64,000 nucleotides of DNA. It comes from Aplysia californica (Eukaryota > Mollusca > Gastropoda > Aplysiida > Aplysiidae). The translations under genes and the position numbers were made by a program. Of this stretch, positions 22,084 through 64,000 are shown one piece after another. Within the stretch, counting starts at the first letter, position 1. Each line of letters opens with the position of its first letter. The notes under the pieces were generated by a model. It was not told where the DNA came from. It did not search any database and saw only the letters and a list, made by a program, of their open reading frames with translations. The stretch covers positions 96,048-160,047 of the forward strand of contig NW_004798081.1 in the NCBI RefSeq assembly GCF_000002075.1. The letters are read 5' to 3'.

Positions 22084-25000
22084 TAGGTACAGATATGACT
22101 GAGCAAAGAAAGAAAGGTTCAACAACAAAGCATGTATTCATTTTAGGGGACAGGAGATATTTATACATTTACATTCCTTTTCTAAACCCAAGCCTATGGC
22201 ACGTCCCTATTGCTACTTTTCTAAGCTGCCAAGTTTACACAGGTAATAAAAAGAAACACACATGATACATCATGTGCAACGGGAATTCAATCAATCTATG
22301 CTTGACCCCATACTAATCATAAGATTTCTAAAAACAAAATATGATGGATCTTTACTAAGATATAAGAATGCTTTCTCATAAAACATAACCTGTACACACA
22401 TGATATGATCTTTGAAACATGAAATACTAACTGGAAAAATATTATAATAATTTAAAGTAGCACACACACCGCCACAGAGTAAAACTTTTCTACAGAGGCA
22501 GTACATCAACACATCTCACACTGCTACGGCATCTACATCTTTCAGACAGGTAATTTCACCGAGGTGGCTTGACAAATTCTGAGGTACTGTACTCAACATC
22601 ATTTCCTGGCCTGACATATAAAATTATATAACTGAGCCAAGGACAACAAACATTCCTTTAAAAATCTCTGTGCATTTGTGTACCTGAATCCAGATTCTAT
22701 CCATGACTGCAACAATTAAAACAACAATTTCAAACACAACCCACCCAAACCACAAGCACTTTCCACAAGTGGTTACGAATGGGATAAAACCAACTGACTA
22801 GTTTGCCCTCACTAGAGCTACCGACTTCAAATAGTTCAATTTCAATTTCAACTACTATTACTACAACTAGTAAGGGAACACAGCATGCACACATTGTTCT
22901 GAGAATGCTAAAATAGGAACTATAAGACATGATTGCCAATCTCCCATAAATACAGGTAATGCCTCCAAACCATCAACCTGACAGGCCGCATGTCACAACG
23001 TTCTCTCAACACGACCCATTCAGCGAAGACAAAACACTCAGACTATGGTTAGTGTTACTACTGTCCAAGAGCCGCTAAAGCCACTCACAGAAAGAAACAA
23101 AGAGATTAATTGGTTTTAGCTATTTAAGAGATCACCTGCAGAAAGGTCAATATTTTAATTGTACTCCAAGTGACTGTTAGACTTCAAAATTTGCAAAAGT
23201 TTAATGGCAAAACTGAACTGCAGAAAAAGGAAAATTACCTCAAGTACAAAAAATGGAATGTCAGACAGATTGTTCAGGTATTCTTTCTCATTTGTCAGAT
23301 CTCATAATGTCTGATAAACATTGCTGGAACATTCTGAGTGACATTCAAAGACTGTAAAGCCTTTTGATGTGACAAACCCAGTCAATGCCTCAAGGTCTTA
23401 GCAATTTGTGATTTGCAAAGTCTGTCAGCTACCTGGTTTTTAGCTCGAAGGTTTAAACATTTTTTTCCTTGAATACTACAATAATACATCTCGTGGTATA
23501 CTCCCTGGAATTAACGTTTGGACATGGACAGCCAAACAATGAGCAATAACAGGCAAATGACACAACAATGGACTTACTACCAACGGGTATAAATTTTGCC
23601 ATAACACTATTAACACAGTGGAATCAGGCACTCGTCAATTTTTGGGGGGCATATGGAATTATTGATATCATCACTCTTCATTTGTCTTGTCTTTGATGAA
23701 AATATACCCATCTATCTTGTATAATAGTCTAGATATTTATGAACGGTGTTGCCTGATGCCAGAGGTCAAATTAGTTATAAAATGGCGTCTAAAGTTTATT
23801 GACTTGAAAATCATTGGAAACTGCAAATTAACCTTTTTTTTTTGGGGGGGGGGGGGGTTATTCATCAAAAATTTTCAGTTTAAAAATCTGCACAAAAATG
23901 TGTTTTTGAATGCACATACAAGGTAATGAGCCAAAAATGTTTACATTTGATAAAAATTGCCTGACAAGCTGAAAAAAGATGATTTCTTCAATTTCATTAC
24001 TTTTGACAAGCACCTGATTACAGCAGAATGCCACACAATTTAATAATTCCTATTGTGGGCAACCCTCTGCCAACAACATAATACGGTATGGCTTTGGTAA
24101 CAACATACCGCAGACACAACAAGTGAAAACACTACACCCATAACAGATGATACACTATGTAAAAGTAGCATGCTACAAAGACAAAGATGTTCTATAACTC
24201 ACCCCTTCATCTATCTGATCTCATCGTATAATTGAGGCGTTCCTTTTGAATTTTATCATTATATATATGTTGTTGATAAAGGTAGTGCTGCTGGACGATA
24301 GCTGAGAGAGGAAAAAAATATCACATCATTTGTTTTGTTCAGATCTTGCGTATGGTGCCTTTTGTAATGTAGCCATTTATAAACCCAAACATGTCTAGGG
24401 GTTTCCATGTACAATTACTAAAGTTCTGGGTGATTAGAGCAAAGCGAATGTTCCCCTAAAAGGTCCGCCTGACTCATACCCCCAAATGTCACGCACTTAA
24501 GCTGCAGATAGTTGCAAATGATGATAATACAAAAAGTCTCTCCTCAAAAGAACTAAAATTAAAGCCAAACACCTCGGTACAAAACGTTTAGGTCTCAGTT
24601 GCCCAACAGTTGAAGTTCGTTGTTTGAGTCTTAGAGGTCATTACAAGAACAAACAAAACAACACATGACAAGCCCCTATGATTTGAAACCTTTTCTTTGG
24701 ATGCTTGATAAGAAGATTAATCAGATAAGTAGACAAAATAAAGCATAAGAAGAAGTATGCCAAACAATCTCGTTGATTGTACACTGGTAGAAACTATTAT
24801 GCGGTACCGGTATATATGGAACAATCAGCTTGGGCTGGCTGCTCCAAGTCAACTGCCAGAACGTGGTAGTCGTTAAACTCACATGTGACAAAAATCACCA
24901 CACGCAAAAAGAACACAGCACCCTACAAAAAGCAACCCTTGAGCACACGTGAGACAGAGCAAGAGATATTCCTGCACACGTGACAGCTAAGTAGACTTAC

Positions 25001-25620
25001 ATGTGGACCTTTCCTCAAGAGAACAATCAATACAAGATCCTCTCTCCAGGTCCATCTCATGTCCTGTGAATCTAGAGACCTTTTTAGGTAGCCACAAAAA
25101 TTTAAAATATAGCATAAGCTTAAACTAGACATTTGACCAAATCTGATGTTAAACAGATGTAGATATATGAATAGCTAAAGAAAAAAATATGCCAAATAGA
25201 AATGTCCGCACTTGGTGAAAACCCTTAAAAAGAAATCGATGCAGGATTGAGATGCATGGCACAACAAACAGGAAATATAAGCAGTCAAACTCAAAGACAA
25301 CATCACCCTCTCTCATGGCCCAAAAACAGCATCAACATATTCTGGAGATAGTGTTCAAACCAAAAGATTGACATGAGTATATGTAGCAACAAACACCCCC
25401 ACCCACCCACCCAATTTGACAGTCAGTGAGTAAGTGAGAGCAAAAAGGCAATCGACTGGTTCTGGTTGCAAGGAGCACACAAAGAGAGAAACAGAACAGC
25501 TGATTTCCCCTGCCACAAACACGACAAACAGCGTAACACATACACAATGTTTTCACACACTCAGAACTAAGGAAACATCTCAGTTTGATCTTGTGCCTCT
25601 CCCTCTTCTTTGGTTCTGCT
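22084..25620. other. Probable OXCT1 3' flank or 3' UTR
   Basis: AT-rich, free of SINE-1 and SINE-2 copies, and without a convincing coding frame on either strand. The nearest canonical poly(A) signal I see downstream of the OXCT1 stop (AATAAA on the - strand) is at 23795-23800, giving a 3' UTR of about 1.8 kb if used. Confidence 0.4.
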
Positions 25621-59662
<34,042 letters not shown>

Positions 59663-59679
59663 CTGAGAAGGACATTAAA

Positions 59680-59770
59680 CGCAACATGAAGTGAAAATAT
59701 ACGGCACAGCTCTATACACTCAGAATGACATGAGATGACAATGTACGGCACAGCTCTATACACTCAGAAG
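59680..59770. repeat. Tandem pair next to OXCT1 exon 1
   Basis: Two near-identical copies of TACGGCACAGCTCTATACAC and TCAGAA, about 46 bases apart, starting some 35 bases upstream of the first OXCT1 exon seen. Confidence 0.8.
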
Positions 59771-59864
59771 GTCACAAAGAGTAAATTCAATTCACTACAA
59801 ACAAAATGTGGTTTAAAAACAAATCACAAATCTCTACCTATATAAACTGTTTCTAAGAACAAAA

Positions 59865-60310
<446 letters not shown>

Positions 60311-60521
60311 TTGAAACTGCTCTAACAGCCACTTGTACAAAACAATCACCCATACAAACTCCCACGCACATCTTTAACAGCCACTTGTACAAAACAATCA
60401 CCCATACAAACGGCCACTTTCTATTTTTTTTCTCCCACGCACATCTTTTACATCATAATGAAACTGTACGACAGCCACATCTCTCCTCAACAATGGGTGG
60501 TGCCTTAGACAGTTTCAACTG
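60311..60521. mobile_element. MITE related to the CAGTCAAACCTG family
   Basis: Ends TTGAAACTGCTCTAACAGCC and AGTTGAAACTGTCTAAGGCA are inverted. An internal tandem pair contains AACAGCCACTTGTACAAAAC. Target duplication unclear. Confidence 0.5.
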
Positions 60522-60555
60522 TCATACTAATACCACAGCCTACACATATTCCTCA

Positions 60556-61088
60556 GGGGGTTCTCGTGGCCTAGAGGTTAAGGTGTTGGCCTCTCATTCA
60601 AAGGTCCCGGGTTCAAATCCAGGTAGCGACCGAAAAATTTTCTGCTCTAAAATTGTCTCCTTTCACCTCCTTTCCTGTCTCTCTAGCAATGTTCTGTTGT
60701 CTGCTTTCATTTCCACTTTCTGCCCCCACCCCCCCCTCACCTCCTTTGCCCCCTCCTTTGAACTCCTGACTCTTTCTGCAGCCTTTCTACTGCTACTCCT
60801 TGGCTCCTCCTTACTGCTGTCTTTCTGCCACACCCCTGATCTTCTGGTAGGAAAGATCTACACCTAGCCTTCCCGGACAAGAGCGAAAAACCTCGGAGGG
60901 CCCGTGTGCAAGTTGCGCACGTTAAAGATCCCTTGGTGGTCTAAAATCGATAAGAGTAGGCTTCGGCCGCCACCCGGGCAAAATTCAAAATTTCCTTACA
61001 ACTGAAAATATTTGGTGTGTCCTGTGCGCTCATATGACCTTATGCAGTTGCGAGCGCCGTAAAACACTTTACAAAAAAAAAAAAAAAA
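60556..61088 (+). mobile_element. SINE-1 copy, full length
   Basis: GGGGGTTCTCGTGGCCTAGA head, B box GGTTCAAATCC with one change, full central block, tail GCGAGCGCCGTAAAACACTT and a 17-A end. Confidence 0.88.
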
Positions 61089-62530
61089 CCCAGCATATTC
61101 CTCCACAAACCCATATTATACATACACATATGCACAGGCATACAATATACATGTACAAACAAACATCTTAATAGTTGTTTTAAAAGTGAGCTGTGAAATG
61201 ATCATTTAGTTCAGTGAATGTTTCCCTACTTATTTTCTCCTCTTCCCACTCTCCCTTCCTTTCTTTCTCCGCCTTCCTATTATTTTATTCTTTCTTTTTA
61301 TTTTCTTTCTCTGTCGTGCTTTTTTTTCTTATGTTCCCTCTTCATATTTTTTACATCAAAAAATTTTTTTTTAATGTTTTCTCTACTAACCTATTTTACT
61401 TTTCCCAAAATTTACTCCTTCCCACTTTACCTCCACCCTATCTCAATCTCCTCCCACCTTTATCTGGACTTTGATCAATTGATACCAAAAACCACATTCT
61501 CCAAGAGGGACTTTGATAAGCAAACCCTGAGAGATCAGAGTCCAAAGAATGGCCCCTTATCTCCCCCTCTCAAGTGTTCGTAGGGCGTTGATATACTACA
61601 ACACACCACAACAGGATCTTTATCTGTCATGTTGATTTAATATATATTTTCCATGCTAATGTTCCGTCTCATTGATGTGTATTTGTCAGGCAGATGAATA
61701 TCTGTCACATTAATGTTGATCTATATCTGTCACATCAATGAATGTATGTCATGCCAGGGAACATCAATCATGCAAACTGTTTATTAATTAGTGATATTGA
61801 TGAACATCTGTTGCATTGATGTACGATAATTGTCATTTCGATGTAAATCAAATATTTTAATTTTTGTAAGTCACATTTACGACTATATTACCTATTGACA
61901 AAGAGTCTATACTAAAGTGTATTTTCAGATTGTTCCTTACCACCCTCACCCTCTACCCCGAATCTGACAACAGGACAAGGCACAGCAAGCCTGAGCCTGA
62001 ACTCAAAAAGGAGCAAACAGTTATTCCATTTCAGATCAAAACTAGTTCCTGTAACTTAACAATAGGAACAGTCGTGCTTTTCTCGACCCTTTATAGAGCA
62101 AGAACAACAGACAGTTTAATAAACAACCCTTACTAACAACTGCAAACTGACCCAAGCTGACCTAAACACACACACACAACACAATACACACAAACACACA
62201 CACACAACACAATACACACACACAACACAATACACACAAACACACACACACTCTTGCAGGTAAAATATAGTTAAAATCTGTCCCCGTGGTTTTATGCACT
62301 CCGCACAATTTAGCAAAATTTTATCATTTTTTGCATACTTACTTACTACCCGTTACGCCATCTGGCGTTTAGGGCAGCAACAAAGGATCTCCAGCTCTGT
62401 CTATTTTGGGTCATCTTGGTCTGATTATTTTCCTTTATCATTTTTTGTTAAAATTAACAGAGTGGCATAATTTCACATTTTTGGGCTCAGTTTGCATAAT
62501 TTCAGAATTTTTCTTGCATAAAACAACTGG
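61089..62530. other. Unassigned sequence upstream of OXCT1
   Basis: Pyrimidine-rich to about 61470, then a run of TGTCACATTAATGTTGAT-like elements (61620-61840) and (CA)n at 62165-62250. At 62335-62430 a segment with CCCGTTACGCCATCTGGCGT looks like dispersed repeat DNA but I cannot name it. No OXCT1 presequence exon was found. Confidence 0.3.
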
Positions 62531-62532
62531 GA

Positions 62533-62713
62533 CAGTAAAATGGTCTTAAGACAGCCTTTTGTTATGGAGAAAAGTGGCTGAAGGTTACCATCTTATCTTA
62601 CACACATTATTATAGTGTGAAAAATATGCAAGGGAGGAAATGGAAAATGACCATGAACTCCACTATATAATACAGGTGATTGTCTTATACAGGTGACAGA
62701 GCAGGTTTGACTG
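62533..62713. mobile_element. MITE related to the CAGTCAAACCTG family
   Basis: Right end is the complement of CAGTCAAACCTGCTCTGTCA, followed by TA (62714-62715). The left end CAGTAAAATGGTCTTAAGAC is diverged. It shares AAATATGCAAGGGAGGAAAT with related elements. Confidence 0.5.
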
Positions 62714-63469
62714 TATTTTTAAAAAAACAACTACACACTATACACAACTAGACACTATCAATACACAACTACACATGTGCATGCATACACAAACACATGC
62801 ACCCCCCCCCCCCCCCCCCCATCCCGGACCCAGAAACTGATGATGTCATATATCACTATACTGTATATTGTGAGTTGTGACAAACTGCCACAATGGCTTG
62901 GCATCACATTGCAGGCCAACAACACAAGAAAGTATTCATTTACACAGCATTTCCAATCAAACTATTATGAAAATTTAAAGAAAAAAAATATTTTGACACA
63001 AATGTGCATGTTTCTGTACTCTACTTTCAATAAGTAAGTTCATTTAGAGAATACATGTTATTTGATCAATTCTTTTCCAACCCAAAACCATTTGACACTA
63101 AAGCTGCAGTGATCTTTACTAAACAACTTATTGGGTGTTTCTTACGGGAGGGATGGAGGAAGAGGAGGGAAGCACAGGGTCTGGCAAAAGTAAAAGTATA
63201 ACCCCCCATGTTTTTGAACACATCGACTTGATGGATGATCAGGTCTGTTCTTGTACTGTACTACACAAAAGTCAAAAGTCGTCCACATCCAGCCCAGAGT
63301 ACAATGTTATCCCGTCCTGCAAGACGATATAAGATGAATTTTCCATCTAATCCAGAAAATCTGTCAGTTCAAGGACAGCAGTAAATGAAAAGACCCCACA
63401 ATTTGGTCGTGTGAAAAGTGGAAAGTGAGTTGGTGTTCCTATCTGCATTACCACTCAAGATTCTAATGT

Positions 63470-63850
63470 CTTAAACAGCAGCTCCAGGGACAGGACCACT
63501 TGTTCACTGATAATGCATGATGTAGTGAAGGCATTTCAAGTGAAGCCACATTTATGGGAGACAAAAACATTCCAATGCAACCTGTCTCACTTTCCTTGTT
63601 GAAAAGCCATGGGAACCAAGTCAGTGTCATGGTGTTCCCAAATGCACACTTCATTGAAAAACTGAGCTCACGAACAAAGTAATCTCGAGCTGTTTTGAAA
63701 CCAATTTGTCATTGATGTGGACATCTCAGCAGATATGGAACTCATGGAGCTGCAATGTAATGGGACACTAAAGGTTAAGCACAACACTGTGGGGCCCGCA
63801 CAGTCAATTTGATTAAAGCTTGAAGAGGTGCCTCTTCTCCACCTACATGC
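63470..63850 (+). mobile_element. hAT transposase fossil (GTF2IRD2/ZBED-like)
   Basis: In shifting + strand frames: FQVKPHLWETKTFQCNLSHF, FPNAHFIEKLSS and DISADMELMELQCNGTLKVK. These follow, in order, the FPN-F and DLxMELIELQCN motifs of the hAT-derived GTF2IRD2/ZBED5 family. Several stops and frame shifts show it is dead. No ends were found. Confidence 0.65.
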
Positions 63851-63884
63851 GGAAAGAGCCTTGAGCCAATTCGTGAGGTACAAG

Positions 63885-64000
63885 TTATAATAATAATTAG
63901 TAGATTCCTATAGCGCCCACTCCGTTTGGGCTTTTAGCACTTTACATCTTAATTTGTGTGAGCAGCTGTTCTCTGTGATCAAGATTAACATTAACCCTTC
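63885..64000 (-). mobile_element. SINE-3-like tail, cut by the window edge
   Basis: ATAATAATAATTAGTAGATT, CTATAGCGCCCACTCC and TTTTAGCACTTTACA parallel the 3' part of the SINE-3 copy at 54968 (TATAGCGCAC ... GCGCTTTACA). Confidence 0.5.

Noticed and set aside
62100-64000. OXCT1 presequence exon with start codon
   Set aside because: Several donor-like GTAAG sites occur on the - strand but none is preceded by a Met-led, Arg/Ser-rich frame in the right phase.

Overview
This is an intron-rich, repeat-dense animal nuclear segment. A mollusc, probably a gastropod, is the best guess from the style of the repeats (tRNA-headed SINEs, islands of tandem AGATCT hexamers, many local minisatellites) and the protein sequences; the clade is inference. 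No bacterial gene, CRISPR array, rRNA gene or virus-like element was recognised.

Three host genes can be read. (1) AS3MT, arsenite methyltransferase, + strand, nine coding exons from 3339 to 15222, 354 residues. A likely non-coding first exon and promoter lie near 757-931 and a poly(A) signal at 15896. (2) OXCT1, mitochondrial succinyl-CoA:3-ketoacid CoA transferase (SCOT), - strand, fourteen coding exons from 59662 down to 25621. Its presequence exon is not seen and is probably beyond the right edge. AS3MT and OXCT1 are convergent, with about 10 kb between them. (3) A complete intronless plasma-membrane-type syntaxin (Qa-SNARE, 300 residues) at 48199-49101, - strand, inside the 16 kb OXCT1 intron and in the same orientation as the host gene.

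The rest is mostly mobile DNA. There is a piggyBac element with a full set of transposase blocks (42732-45696), a shorter piggyBac deletion derivative (9874-11176) and a piggyBac-type MITE in two copies, all at TTAA sites. There are four pogo/Tigger-like or related TA-site elements and small relatives, a Tc1-like remnant, a hAT (GTF2IRD2/ZBED-like) fossil and several 3' ends of non-LTR retrotransposons. SINE-1 is about 525 bp with a tRNA-like head; SINE-2 is about 180 bp; they share the same 3' tail. A third tRNA-headed family, SINE-3, has two copies and a partial one. Some insertions are nested, most clearly at 25.8-26.6 kb.

The most unusual structures are in OXCT1. Exon 3 (numbered from the first exon seen) is preceded by a 36-bp tandem array that is a copy of its own 3' splice junction; four extra acceptor-like sites lie exactly 36, 72, 108 and 144 nt upstream, and the two unit types read in full are open and in frame. 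A 31-bp piece of the penultimate exon is present in inverted orientation in the preceding intron. An intronic minisatellite carries ten GTCATGTGA E-box-like sites next to a 5' splice site.
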